Assembly: GCF_900143005.1 (NCBI RefSeq)
Contig: NZ_FRCS01000003.1
Span: forward strand, 1-64,000
Origin: Cryptosporangium aurantiacum
GTDB lineage: Bacteria > Actinomycetota > Actinomycetes > Mycobacteriales > Cryptosporangiaceae
Length of the DNA: 64,000 nt
Reading direction: 5' to 3'
The notes under the pieces are model-generated. The model worked only from the letters and a program-made list of their open reading frames with translations. It had not been told where the DNA came from and did not search any database. Both the position numbers and the translations under genes were made by a program. Shown one piece after another: positions 21,420 through 29,857 of the stretch. How positions within the stretch are numbered: position 1 is the stretch's first letter; the number at the start of each line of letters is the position of its first letter.

Positions 21420-22169
21420 TCAGGAGCGGGGGCGCAGGCGGAGGCCGGCCATGCCGCCGTCGACGGCCAGTTCGGTACCGGTGGTGGAGCCGGCGCGGGG
21501 TGAGGCGAGGTAGACCACGGCGTGGGCGATCTCGTCGGCGGTGACCAGCCGCCCGTGGGGCTGGCGGGCTTCGAGGGCTGCGCGTTCGGCGGCCGGGTCG
21601 GCGGCGGTGTTCAGCAGGCGGCCGATCCAGGGCGTGTCGGCGGTGCCGGGGTTCACGGCGTTGACCCGGATGCGGTCGGGCATGCCGTCGGCGGCCATCG
21701 CGCGGGTCAGGGCGGAGATCGCGCCCTTGCTGGCCGAGTAGATCGCGCGCTGGGGCAGACCGGCGATGGCGGCGATCGAGGAGGTGTTGATGATCGCGGC
21801 GTTCCCGGAGGCGCGGAGGTGTGGCCAGGCGGCGCGGGAGACGCGGGCGGTGCCGATGAGGTTGACGTCGAGCACGTGGTGCCAGTCGTCGTCGGTGCTG
21901 TGTTCGACCGGGCCCTGGGCGCCGATCCCGGCGTTGTTGACCAGGATGTCGAGACCACCGAGCGCGTCGACGGCCGTGGCCACGGCGGCGCGGACCGCGG
22001 TGTCGTCGGTGACATCGGCCTGGACGTAGAGCGTTCCGGGTGGTCCCTCGGCCGCGCGGTCGAGCACGGCGACGCTCGCGCCCTCGGCCGCGAACGCGTT
22101 CGTGATCGCTAGTCCGATGCCCGACGCGCCGCCGGTGACCAGTGCTTTCAGGCCTGCGAGTTCGCTCAT
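21420..22169 (-). CDS. SDR, candidate 2-keto-3-deoxy-L-fuconate 4-dehydrogenase
   Basis: A 249-residue classical SDR. Rossmann motif [20 protein letters not shown], Ser in NTSSIAAIAG, and YSASKGA for Tyr-x-x-x-Lys. The C-terminal VDGGMAGLRL is normal. ATG 22169 lies one base after the upstream FAH-family stop, so both are one unit. In oxidative L-fucose or L-rhamnose pathways an SDR oxidises the 2-keto-3-deoxy acid at C4 and an FAH-family hydrolase then cleaves the diketo product; the gene order here matches that pairing. Confidence 0.82.
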   Translation of the reverse strand: MSELAGLKALVTGGASGIGLAITNAFAAEGASVAVLDRAAEGPPGTLYVQADVTDDTAVRAAVATAVDALGGLDILVNNAGIGAQGPVEHSTDDDWHHVLDVNLIGTARVSRAAWPHLRASGNAAIINTSSIAAIAGLPQRAIYSASKGAISALTRAMAADGMPDRIRVNAVNPGTADTPWIGRLLNTAADPAAERAALEARQPHGRLVTADEIAHAVVYLASPRAGSTTGTELAVDGGMAGLRLRPRS

Positions 22170-22170
22170 C

Positions 22171-23007
22171 TCAGGCCTGCCGGAACGTCTGGCGCTGCCG
22201 GCCCAGGCCGCTGATCTCCAGCTCCACGACGTCACCGTCGCGCAGGAACCCGCCGTCGGGGCGGCCCAGCGCCACCCCGGCCGGGGTGCCGGTGTTGATC
22301 ACGTCGCCGGGGTAGAGCGTCATGAACTGGCTCAGGTACCAGACCACGTGCGCCACGCCGAAGATCTGGTCCTTGGTCGTGCCGTCCTGCCGCAGCTCAC
22401 CGTTGACCCACAGCCGCAGGCCGAGGTCCTGCGGGTCAGGGATGTCCTCGGTGGTGGTGATCCAGGGGCCGAACGGGTTGAACGTCTCGCAGTTCTTGCC
22501 CTTGTCCCACTGCCCGCCGCGCTCGATCTGGAACTCTCGCTCGCTGACGTCGTTGCTGATCGCGTACCCGGCCACGTGCGCCAGCGCCTCGTCGGCGGAC
22601 GCCAGGTAGCGGGCGGTGGTGCCGATCACGACGGCCAGCTCGACCTCGTAGTCGGTCTTCACCGAAGCGCGCGGGATCAACACGTCGTCGGTGGGGCCGA
22701 CCACGGTGTCGGGTGCCTTCATGAACAGGATCGGCTCGGCCGGTGGGGTCGCGCCGGTCTCCGCCGCGTGATCGGTGTAGTTCAGCCCGATGCACACGAT
22801 CTTCCCGATGCTCGTGAGCGGCGGCGCGAACACCGTCGGCGCGTCCACCTCGGGAAGGTCGGCGGCCCGGATCGCCGCTAACGCGTCCAAGGTCAGCACC
22901 GCGGGCCCCACGGCCGGGTGGAGCGGACGGAGGTCGTACCACCGGTCGCCGCGACCGACGACCGGCACGGTCTCGGTGGAGCTGATCCGCGAATGAGCGA
23001 GGCGCAT
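22171..23007 (-). CDS. FAH-family hydrolase, candidate 2,4-diketo-3-deoxy-L-fuconate hydrolase
   Basis: A 278-residue protein of the compact FAH class. ATG 23007 is preceded by GGAGG. Core motifs: IVCIGLNYTDHAAETGATPP, DYEVELAVVIG with the metal-ligand acids, ISNDVSEREFQ, and the late GDVINTGTPAGVALGR. Enzymes of this class cleave C-C bonds of 2,4-diketo acids (for example 2,4-diketo-3-deoxy-fuconate to pyruvate and lactate) or act on acylpyruvates. The linked SDR and IclR regulator support a sugar-acid role. Confidence 0.85.
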   Translation of the reverse strand: MRLAHSRISSTETVPVVGRGDRWYDLRPLHPAVGPAVLTLDALAAIRAADLPEVDAPTVFAPPLTSIGKIVCIGLNYTDHAAETGATPPAEPILFMKAPDTVVGPTDDVLIPRASVKTDYEVELAVVIGTTARYLASADEALAHVAGYAISNDVSEREFQIERGGQWDKGKNCETFNPFGPWITTTEDIPDPQDLGLRLWVNGELRQDGTTKDQIFGVAHVVWYLSQFMTLYPGDVINTGTPAGVALGRPDGGFLRDGDVVELEISGLGRQRQTFRQA

Positions 23008-23025
23008 ACCGAGTTTCCTCCAAAT

Positions 23026-23040
23026 TCTCATTCAATGAGA
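23026..23040. promoter_or_regulatory. Probable IclR-type operator
   Basis: TCTCATT-C-AATGAGA, a perfect 15-bp inverted repeat just upstream of the FAH-SDR operon and downstream of the IclR gene; the size and symmetry fit an IclR site. Confidence 0.6.
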
Positions 23041-23068
23041 CATGGTCCCACTGGGCTGGAAAACAACT

Positions 23069-23830
23069 CTAACCTGCGGATGTCGGCGGGAGATAGCCCA
23101 GGCTGGCGGAGATCCGTGCGGCGGCGTCCCGGACGCGCGGTCCGATCTGGTCGATCATCGGATCCATCCGCTCCGCGACCCCGGCGACGCTCAGCGCCGC
23201 GACCGGCTCGCCGGTGTGATCGCGGATCGCCGCGCCGCAGCAGCAGCTGGACGGGTCGTACTCACGACGGTCCTCGGACCAGCCCCTGGCCCGCATGACG
23301 TCCAGTTTCGCCCGGAGGCCCGGCACGTCGAGGGTCGCGAGCACCTCGTCCAGCCGCGCGGGGCGCAACGCCATCAGGTACGCCCGCCCCACCGACGTGT
23401 TGTGGAACGGCCGGGTCGAGCCGGGGTGCGCCGCGACGCTCACCGTCCGCAGCGGCTGTTCCCGCGCGAGGAACACCATCTCGGTTCCGTTCGGCACCGC
23501 GAGGTTCGCGGTCTCCCCGGTTTCGGCGACCAGCTCGCGCAGCACGGGAAGGGCCACGTCGCGGAGGTTGACCGACTCGATCGCGGCGGCGGCGAGCTGG
23601 GCCGCGGTCGGGCCGAGCCGCACCGCGCCACCGTGGCCCTCGCTGATCAGCCAGCCCTCGTCCCGCAGCCGCTCGACCAGGCGGTAGGCAGTGGCGCGGC
23701 TCAGGCCGAGCGCATCGGCGATCCCGGCCACCGGCAGGCGCCGGTGCTGCGCGACCAGCCGCAGGATGGCGAGACCACGGTCGAGCGCACCGGACGCCGG
23801 ACGCGCCGAAGCGTCAACGGGCTCGGTCAT
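23069..23830 (-). CDS. IclR-family transcriptional regulator
   Basis: A 253-residue regulator. The N-terminal winged helix is RGLAILRLVAQHRRLPVAGIADALGLSRATAYRLVERL. More briefly, the recognition segment is GLSRATAYRLVERL, followed by an effector domain with ANLAVPNGTEMVFLAREQ and RAYLMALRP, and a Cys-rich SSCCCGAAIRD in the ligand pocket region. ATG 23830. It lies directly upstream of the FAH-SDR pair, with a symmetric site between them, and is divergent from a TetR gene. It probably controls the lower part of the sugar-acid pathway. Confidence 0.92.
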   Translation of the reverse strand: MTEPVDASARPASGALDRGLAILRLVAQHRRLPVAGIADALGLSRATAYRLVERLRDEGWLISEGHGGAVRLGPTAAQLAAAAIESVNLRDVALPVLRELVAETGETANLAVPNGTEMVFLAREQPLRTVSVAAHPGSTRPFHNTSVGRAYLMALRPARLDEVLATLDVPGLRAKLDVMRARGWSEDRREYDPSSCCCGAAIRDHTGEPVAALSVAGVAERMDPMIDQIGPRVRDAAARISASLGYLPPTSAG

Positions 23831-23910
23831 CCGCCCAGTCTGGCACGCGCGCCGGTCAGCGCCGGAGCGTCGTCACCTAACCTCGGAGACACCGCAGGAG
23901 CAGGAGGAAC

Positions 23911-24504
23911 ATGCCCATCCAGGTCAACCACGACGAACGGCGACGCCTGATCGCCGGCGCGCTCTGGACGCTCGCCCGCACCAAGGGCCTCGGGCGCGCC
24001 AGCCTGCGGGACGTCGCGGCCGAGGCCGGCATGTCCCTGGGCCAGCTGCAGCACTACTTCCCGACCCGGGAGGCGCTAGTCGACTACGCCATCGAGCTGG
24101 TGAGCGCCCAGACCAAGAGCCGCGTCCAGGAGGCGCTGGCGGCGCTGGGCGACGACCCGCACCCGCGTGACGTCCTGCGGGTGCTGCTCGTCGAGATGTT
24201 CCCGGTGGACGACGTCAGCAGCCAGGTCAACTCCGCCCGCCTGCTCGACGCCCTGCAGGCCGACCAGGTCCGTGGCCGGGTGCGCGAGGAGATGCTCGCG
24301 GTGCACGCCCTGGTCGAGACCGTGCTGCGCGAAAGCGTCACTGCGGGACTGGCTCCCTCCGATCTCGACGTTCCGGTCGAGGCCGCCCGGGTGGTGGCAC
24401 TCACCGGCCTCTCGCCGTTGCTCGAGGTCGGCGTCTACACGCGTGAGCAGGTGATCGCGGCCATCGACCGTCACCTCGACGAGCTGTTCGGTCCCTCGTC
24501 ATAA
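23911..24504 (+). CDS. TetR-family transcriptional regulator
   Basis: A 197-residue regulator whose N-terminal helix-turn-helix is RASLRDVAAEAGMSLGQLQHYFPTREALVDYA, of the BetI/YcdC-like subgroup; the recognition core is AGMSLGQLQHYF. The C-terminal domain is all-helical ligand-binding. It is followed 41 bases later by a carboxylesterase gene on the same strand, with an AAGTC-AGAC-GACTT dyad between them, so autoregulated control of the esterase is likely. Ligand unknown. Confidence 0.92.
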   Translation: MPIQVNHDERRRLIAGALWTLARTKGLGRASLRDVAAEAGMSLGQLQHYFPTREALVDYAIELVSAQTKSRVQEALAALGDDPHPRDVLRVLLVEMFPVDDVSSQVNSARLLDALQADQVRGRVREEMLAVHALVETVLRESVTAGLAPSDLDVPVEAARVVALTGLSPLLEVGVYTREQVIAAIDRHLDELFGPSS

Positions 24505-24516
24505 GTCAGTTGACCT

Positions 24517-24530
24517 AAGTCAGACGACTT
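24517..24530. promoter_or_regulatory. Candidate TetR operator ahead of the esterase
   Basis: AAGTC-AGAC-GACTT dyad, with a further direct AAGTCAG copy at 24503-24509, all within the 41-base gap between regulator and esterase. Confidence 0.4.
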
Positions 24531-24545
24531 GGAACGCTCCGAGGC

Positions 24546-25973
24546 ATGGAGCTCACGATCTCGTCCGGCCGACTGCGGGGCACCGACGACGGCGTCTTCC
24601 GCGGCATCCCGTACGCCGAGCCGCCCGTCGGCGCGCTGCGCCTGCGAGCCCCGGTCCCCGCTCGCCGCTGGGACGGCGTCCGGGATGCGCTCGCGTTCGG
24701 TCCGCCACCGCCGCAGTCCGCGCCCTGGGGTTCGGAGACCGCCGAGGACACCGGCTGGCTCACGCTCACCGTCTGGACGCCCGACCCCGGCGCCCGCGGC
24801 CTCCCGGTCCTGGTGTGGATCCACGGCGGCGCCTACGTGCTGGGCCACTGCGGCGACCCGCTCTTCGACGCCGCCGCGCTGGCCCGGACCGGGCTGGTGG
24901 TCGTCGCGCCGAACTACCGGCTCGGCGCCGAGGGGTTCGTGGAGGCCGAGGGCGCACCGAGCAATCGCGGTCTGCTCGACCAGCTGCTGGCGCTGCGCTG
25001 GGTTCAGGACAACATCGCTGCGTTCGGAGGCGATCCGGGCAACGTCACGGTGGCCGGCGAGTCGGCGGGTGGCGCCTCGGTCGCGGCTCTCGTGGCGGCA
25101 GCACCGGCGCGCGGGCTCTTCCGCCGGGCCATCGCGGCGAGCCCCCCGGCCGGGTTCCAGACGAAGGGCCTCGCGATGGGGCTGGGCCGGGCACTGCGCG
25201 ACCGGATCACGTCCGGGCGGCTGGCCGACGTTCCTCCGGACCGGCTCGCCGAGGCCTACAGCGAGTTCAGCGCGGAGCTGCCGAAGCTGCCGGAGGGCTG
25301 GGGGCTGGCCGGGCGGCTGGCCGCGCTCGGGCCGGTCGTGGACGGCGAACTGGTCGAGGACGTGCCGTGGCGGTCGCTCGCGGACGGCCGCGCCGGCGAC
25401 GTCGACCTGCTGGTGACGCACACCCGCGACGAGGCGCGCCTGTTCATCTCGATCAACGCCCAGCTGGACGTCGGGCCGCAGGACCTCGTCACGCTCGCAC
25501 CGGCGGCCGTCGCCGACGGGTACCGCCGGACCTGGCCGGACGCCGCACCCGACCAGCTCTACGAGACGCTCTACTCCGACGTGCTGATCCGGATGCCCGC
25601 GGCGCATTTGGCCGAGGCCCACGCCGAGACGGGAGGCCGGACGTTCGCCGGCGAGGTGACGGTCGAGTCGCCGACGCTCGGCGCCTGCCACGGCATCGAC
25701 GTGCCGCTGCTGTTCGGCACGTACGAGACGCCGCAGGCGCGGATGCTGCTGGGAACGCCGTCCGACGAGATCCGGGCCGCCGGTGACGCGCTGCGCCGGG
25801 CGTGGACGGAGTTCGCTCGCTGCGGAGACCCGGGGTGGCCGGAGTTCACCGGTCGCGGCGGTCCGACGCGGTTGCTCGGCACCGGCGACCCGGTGGTCGT
25901 CCCGTATCCGGAGGAGCGGTCGCGGGCGCTCTGGTCGGTCGACGACCTCGGCCCGTTCGACTCAAACCGGTAG
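24546..25973 (+). CDS. Type-B carboxylesterase
   Basis: A 475-residue alpha/beta hydrolase of the carboxylesterase type B family, cytoplasmic (no signal sequence). The oxyanion loop is IHGGAYVLGH, the nucleophile elbow GESAGGAS, and the Glu and His of the triad probably lie in the THTRDEARLFIS region and the ACHGIDVPLLFG region. ATG 24546. It overlaps the convergent PHB-depolymerase-like gene by 12 bases. Probable substrates are small carboxylic esters or lactones. Confidence 0.92.
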   Translation: MELTISSGRLRGTDDGVFRGIPYAEPPVGALRLRAPVPARRWDGVRDALAFGPPPPQSAPWGSETAEDTGWLTLTVWTPDPGARGLPVLVWIHGGAYVLGHCGDPLFDAAALARTGLVVVAPNYRLGAEGFVEAEGAPSNRGLLDQLLALRWVQDNIAAFGGDPGNVTVAGESAGGASVAALVAAAPARGLFRRAIAASPPAGFQTKGLAMGLGRALRDRITSGRLADVPPDRLAEAYSEFSAELPKLPEGWGLAGRLAALGPVVDGELVEDVPWRSLADGRAGDVDLLVTHTRDEARLFISINAQLDVGPQDLVTLAPAAVADGYRRTWPDAAPDQLYETLYSDVLIRMPAAHLAEAHAETGGRTFAGEVTVESPTLGACHGIDVPLLFGTYETPQARMLLGTPSDEIRAAGDALRRAWTEFARCGDPGWPEFTGRGGPTRLLGTGDPVVVPYPEERSRALWSVDDLGPFDSNR

Positions 25974-26858
25974 CGCGAACCGGGAGACGAAGTCCCACAG
26001 CACCTGGTTGGCGTTGATGTCCTTGGACGCGTTCCCGAGCGGCACCAGCGGATACGGATCGCCGCCCGGCCAGGCGTGGCCGCCACCGACGATCTGGTAG
26101 AGCACGACCGGCGCGTTCGCCGGGCAGCCCTGGTACTCGTGCCGGATCACCCGCGTGCCGTCGCCCGGATCGACGTCCGGCAGGGTGGTGTCGGTGGTGG
26201 TCGTGCCGCACCCGTTGTTCCTCGTCCAGAACGTCGCGGCCGGAGCGGTGGTGTCGTAGCTCACCAGCGGGTCGGCGTCACCGTGGAACATCACGACCGG
26301 AACCGCGCGGCCCGGCACACACGAGCCGGGGTCGCTCAGCTGTCCGGCGACCGGCGCGAACGCGGCGAAGACGTCGGGCAGTTCGCAGGCGGTGAGGCTG
26401 CTGAAGAACCCGCCGTTGCTCATCCCGGACGAGTAGATCCGGGACGGGTCGGCCCCGAATCGCTCGATGACGACGGCGGCCAGCGCGCGGATGTAACCCG
26501 GATCGTCGACGTCCGGGAACGGCGTACCCGCCGGAACGCCCTGCCAGCCGATGCCGAAGTGCTCGGGAATGACGAGCAGGTAGCCGTTGGCATCGGCGGC
26601 GGGCGCGAGTTTCCCGAACCGATCAGCGATCGCCGGGGTCTCGAGCAGGCCGGGGAAGTGGAAGAGCGCGGGCAGTCCGGCTTCGCCTCCGGGGGCCGGG
26701 GGCACCCGGACGAGCGCCGTGCGGTTGTGCCCGGCGTGGACGAACCGCACCGTGTGGTAACCCGGAGCTGGATCCCCCGGCGCCGCACGGACCGCCCCAG
26801 CCGGGACGGCGGCGATCGTGACCACGAGCCCGGCGAGGGCGGCGAGTAATCGCAGCAT
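25962..26858 (-). CDS. Secreted PHB-depolymerase-like / feruloyl-esterase-like hydrolase
   Basis: A 298-residue secreted alpha/beta hydrolase of the LpqC/poly(3-hydroxybutyrate)-depolymerase family. The N-terminus is a signal peptide (MLRLLAALAGLVVTIAAVPA) with a likely Ala-x-Ala cleavage around residue 25. The nucleophile motif is YSSGMSNGGFFS, the Asp region MFHGDADPLVSYD and the His region VGGGHAWPGG, completing the triad. It acts outside the cell on ester polymers or acylated polysaccharides. A long inverted repeat at 26879-26911 sits at its promoter. Confidence 0.88.
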   Translation of the reverse strand: MLRLLAALAGLVVTIAAVPAGAVRAAPGDPAPGYHTVRFVHAGHNRTALVRVPPAPGGEAGLPALFHFPGLLETPAIADRFGKLAPAADANGYLLVIPEHFGIGWQGVPAGTPFPDVDDPGYIRALAAVVIERFGADPSRIYSSGMSNGGFFSSLTACELPDVFAAFAPVAGQLSDPGSCVPGRAVPVVMFHGDADPLVSYDTTAPAATFWTRNNGCGTTTTDTTLPDVDPGDGTRVIRHEYQGCPANAPVVLYQIVGGGHAWPGGDPYPLVPLGNASKDINANQVLWDFVSRFALPV

Positions 26859-26878
26859 CTCAAAACTGTCCCAGTTGG

Positions 26879-26911
26879 AACCGATATTTACTAGTAAGGA
26901 CAGTATCGGTT
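26879..26911. promoter_or_regulatory. Nested inverted repeats in the esterase/kinase divergent region
   Basis: AACCGATA and TATCGGTT are perfect eight-bp arms 17 bases apart, and the spacer itself contains the palindrome TTACTAGTAA. The patch is A/T-rich in a GC-rich setting, 20 bases upstream of the secreted esterase start. Probable regulator site overlapping a promoter. Confidence 0.55.
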
Positions 26912-26989
26912 GTCACTCCGGCCGACCGCCGCCCCCACCGGTTTGCCGATGGTTCATAGACTCCCGGCTGCGACACGTTTGGGGAGTAC

Positions 26990-28561
26990 ATGGACTCGGC
27001 AGGGCGCCTGATCGGTGGCCGCTACCGGCTGATCGCGGAAATCGGCCGGGGTGGCATGGGCGTGGTCTGGCGTGCCCTCGACGAGCGGCTGGGCCGCGAG
27101 GTCGCGCTCAAAGCGCTGGCGATCCCGCCGCTGTCCACCGACGCGGAACGCGCCGCGATGGTCTCCCGCGCGATGCAGGAAGCGCGCATGGCCGGCGCGC
27201 TCGACCACCCGAACATCGTCGCGGTGTACGACGTGGTCGAGGAGGCCGGCCAGCCGTGCCTCGTGATGCGGCTGGTGCGCGGCCACTCGCTCGACCGGGT
27301 GGTGGCGGCGGCCGGCCCGTTGCCGCCGGACATCGCCGCGCGTCTCGGGCTGACCGTGCTCGACGCGCTGGCCGCCGCCCATCGCGCGGGCGTGGTGCAC
27401 CGGGACGTGAAACCGGCCAACGTCCTGATCCAGCCCGACGGCACCGTGCTGCTCAGCGACTTCTCGATCGCGTCCGCGCTCGGCGGTGGTACCCGAACCG
27501 CCGCCGGCGTACTGCTCGGGACGCCCGGCTACATCGCGCCCGAGCGACTGACCCAGGGCACTGCGGGCCCACCGGCCGACCTGTTCGCGCTCGGCGCCAC
27601 GCTCTACTTCGCGGTGGAGGGCACCGAGGCGTTCGTCATCGGGGACGCGCTCTCCGGCCTGTTCGCGGTCGCCACGGCGCCGCACCGCCCGCCGGAGCGC
27701 GCCGGTGCGCTCGCGCCGATCATCGACGGGCTCCTGGCTAAGGACCCGCGTCAACGGCCGGAGGCGCACGCCACAGCGGAGGCCCTGCAGGCCGTCGCCG
27801 CCCCGGACGGACGAGCGCTCGCGGCGCTGCTCGCCGCGACCCCGGCGCTCGTGATCTCCCCCGATCCGCCGCGGCCACCCATCCGTCCGACGACCGTCGA
27901 GCCTCTCCCTCCGTTCAACGGCGCAGGGCGACCCGGGCTCGGGGAGCGGATCCTGGCCCGGCCGTGGGCCGCGCTCGCCGCAGCCGGTGTCGTGCTGGTC
28001 CTCGTGCTCGGGCTGCTCGCATACGTGATCGCGTCGTCGGGCGGGAACGGGTCCGACCTCACCACGACCAACACCACGCGGACGCCGACGCCGTCGGCCA
28101 GCCCGACACGCTCGGCGTCGCCGTCCGCGAGCGCCCCCGCCGGCCTCTCGCCCGACGAGGTGACGCTCTGGAACGCGCTCCCCGGACGCGGGATCGACAA
28201 GCAGACCTGCCGCTCCGGCCCCGATCCCGACGGCTCCGATGTCGACGCCACGCTCGTCTGCGACACGGTCGGCGCGCTGCAGACGCAGGTCCGCTTCTAC
28301 CGCTTCGACAGCCAGCAGGACTACTCGACGCACTTCGAGGAGCTGGACGACCAGGACGGGGAGGACCCGTCCTGCGACAGTCCGGGCAACGAGGGGTACG
28401 GCAACTGGGGCCAGCGCGGCACGGTCGCCTGCTACTGGACCGGCGTGGGCTGGTGGATCAACTGGGGCGACCGGTCCGCGCTCCTCGGGGCCGAGGTCCA
28501 GGATTCGGACGCGGACGCGGTCGCGACCTGGTGGCGGACCAACAACGCGCTCGCCGGCTGA
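26990..28561 (+). CDS. Transmembrane Ser/Thr protein kinase with DFS motif
   Basis: A 523-residue PknB-type receptor kinase. Kinase domain ~10-270: glycine loop EIGRGGMGVVW, Lys41, catalytic HRDVKPAN (137-144) and a metal-binding motif that reads DFS (157-159) instead of DFG, then GTPGYIAPE. A Pro-rich juxtamembrane part leads to one transmembrane helix (about 325-349), a Ser/Thr/Pro linker and an extracellular domain with several Cys (QTCRSGPD, LVCDTVG, DPSCDS, TVACYW) that may form disulfides. ATG 26990. The extracellular domain is not PASTA. The catalytic Asp and Lys are intact, so activity is possible despite DFS. Confidence 0.92.
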   Translation: MDSAGRLIGGRYRLIAEIGRGGMGVVWRALDERLGREVALKALAIPPLSTDAERAAMVSRAMQEARMAGALDHPNIVAVYDVVEEAGQPCLVMRLVRGHSLDRVVAAAGPLPPDIAARLGLTVLDALAAAHRAGVVHRDVKPANVLIQPDGTVLLSDFSIASALGGGTRTAAGVLLGTPGYIAPERLTQGTAGPPADLFALGATLYFAVEGTEAFVIGDALSGLFAVATAPHRPPERAGALAPIIDGLLAKDPRQRPEAHATAEALQAVAAPDGRALAALLAATPALVISPDPPRPPIRPTTVEPLPPFNGAGRPGLGERILARPWAALAAAGVVLVLVLGLLAYVIASSGGNGSDLTTTNTTRTPTPSASPTRSASPSASAPAGLSPDEVTLWNALPGRGIDKQTCRSGPDPDGSDVDATLVCDTVGALQTQVRFYRFDSQQDYSTHFEELDDQDGEDPSCDSPGNEGYGNWGQRGTVACYWTGVGWWINWGDRSALLGAEVQDSDADAVATWWRTNNALAG

Positions 28562-28569
28562 CACCGCAC

Positions 28570-28604
28570 GGCGGTGGAAGGCCGCTCACCGGCCTCCCAC
28601 CGCC
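28570..28604. terminator. Bidirectional terminator between kinase and aztD
   Basis: GGCGGTGG/CCACCGCC with a small internal loop, then GGCCG/CGGCC around CTCAC: a strong two-part hairpin between convergent genes. Confidence 0.75.
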
Positions 28605-28619
28605 GGAACCTCCCGGACG

Positions 28620-29780
28620 TCAGTGCGTCAGCGTCCCGCTGATCTCGTTGGGGACGCCGTCGATCGAGACGGATCCGACCACCGCGCCGGTCGTGAGGTC
28701 GAGCCGGTGGATCTTCTTCGTGGCCGGCTCCGAGATGTACGCGTCGTTGCCGCGCACGAACACGGCCGGACGCGGCTGCTGCCAGTCCATCGGCTCCGTC
28801 CACGGGGCGACCACGGGCCAGGCGTCGACCAGCTTCGCCGAGACGGGATCGACCACGTGCAGCGCACCGTCGGTGCCGAGGATGAGGCCCTCACCCTTCG
28901 GGCCGCGGGCGAGCGACCGGAAGCTGTAGCTCACGCCCTTGGGCATCGGCACCACCCGCAGCGTGTTCGTCACCGTGTCGGTGAGCGCGAACTGCCCGGG
29001 GAACTCGCGCTCGGCGTTCGGGTCGATCTTGTAGTCACCGAGCACGATCGGTGAGGCGTCGCTGCCGACCTGCGTACCGACCGCGCTGTACGCCTTTCCG
29101 CCCTTGACCTTGACGAACGCGCCGTCCTTGAACAGCAGCACGCCGTCCTTGCAGCCGAACGCGACGACCTCACCCTGGGCGACCGCCTCGCCGTGGATGC
29201 CGTTGCACTCCTCGCTGCGGGCGATCTCCTTACCCTGAGCGTCCACCGCGATCGCTCCCGACCGCGACTCCTCGGTACCCAGCGTGACCAGGAGCGTGCC
29301 GTCGCTCAGTTCGACGGCGACGCCGTGGTGCGGCTGCGCGACCTTGTACTGTCGCCCCTCGGGCTTGCCGTCGGTGAGCTCGGCCGGGTCGAAGCTGTTG
29401 ACCTCGCCGGTGCCGTCGGTGAACAGGATCGTGCGGTCGCCGTGCAGCACCACGTGCCCCGGCTCGCTGCCCGGGTAGGTGACGTCGGTCATCGTGCCGG
29501 TCACCGCGTCGAGCACCTCGAAGCCGCGCTCGGTCGAGACGACGACGTTGGTCTTGTTGCCCGCCGGGTTCACCCGGTTGAAGCCGTCGAGCTCGACGTT
29601 GTGCACCACCTTCATCGACTCGCCGTCCAGCACGTAGATGCCACCCTCGTAGGTGACCGCGACCGGTTCGGTGGCGGACTTCGCGGCGGCCGCCGGCTCG
29701 TCCTTCTCGGTCGCGCAGGCGCTGAGCGCGAGTAACGCGGCGGCAGCGGCTGCCAGGCCGCGGATCGTTCGATCGGACAC
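28620..29780 (-). CDS. aztD: Zinc metallochaperone-like lipoprotein (AztD)
   Basis: A 386-residue exported lipoprotein. GTG 29780 follows AGGAGGGG; the signal sequence ends LLALSAC with Cys22. The body is a repeat-rich beta-propeller fold (YEGGIYVLDGESMKVV, GFEVLDAVTGTM, GALHVVDPVSAKLVD and so on) with His clusters in AQPHHGVAVELS and ECNGIHGEAVA. AztD proteins pass zinc to the AztC binding protein outside the membrane. It lies downstream of aztC with its own Zur-like box at 29801-29819. A second AztD-like domain is fused to the permease. Confidence 0.85.
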   Translation of the reverse strand: MSDRTIRGLAAAAAALLALSACATEKDEPAAAAKSATEPVAVTYEGGIYVLDGESMKVVHNVELDGFNRVNPAGNKTNVVVSTERGFEVLDAVTGTMTDVTYPGSEPGHVVLHGDRTILFTDGTGEVNSFDPAELTDGKPEGRQYKVAQPHHGVAVELSDGTLLVTLGTEESRSGAIAVDAQGKEIARSEECNGIHGEAVAQGEVVAFGCKDGVLLFKDGAFVKVKGGKAYSAVGTQVGSDASPIVLGDYKIDPNAEREFPGQFALTDTVTNTLRVVPMPKGVSYSFRSLARGPKGEGLILGTDGALHVVDPVSAKLVDAWPVVAPWTEPMDWQQPRPAVFVRGNDAYISEPATKKIHRLDLTTGAVVGSVSIDGVPNEISGTLTH

Positions 29781-29800
29781 GAATACCCCTCCTAAATAAC

Positions 29801-29819
29801 AATGACAATCTTTTTCATT
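29801..29819. promoter_or_regulatory. Zur-type zinc box upstream of aztD
   Basis: AATGACAATCTTTTTCATT has the symmetry AATGAnAAnnnTTnTCATT, like actinobacterial Zur sites. It sits about 20 bases before the GTG start, where a bound repressor would block initiation, and 14 of its 19 bases match the site between aztA and aztB. Confidence 0.75.
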
Positions 29820-29857
29820 CGAGGGCGGACTGCGGCCCTCGAGCAGAGCGGGGAGAC

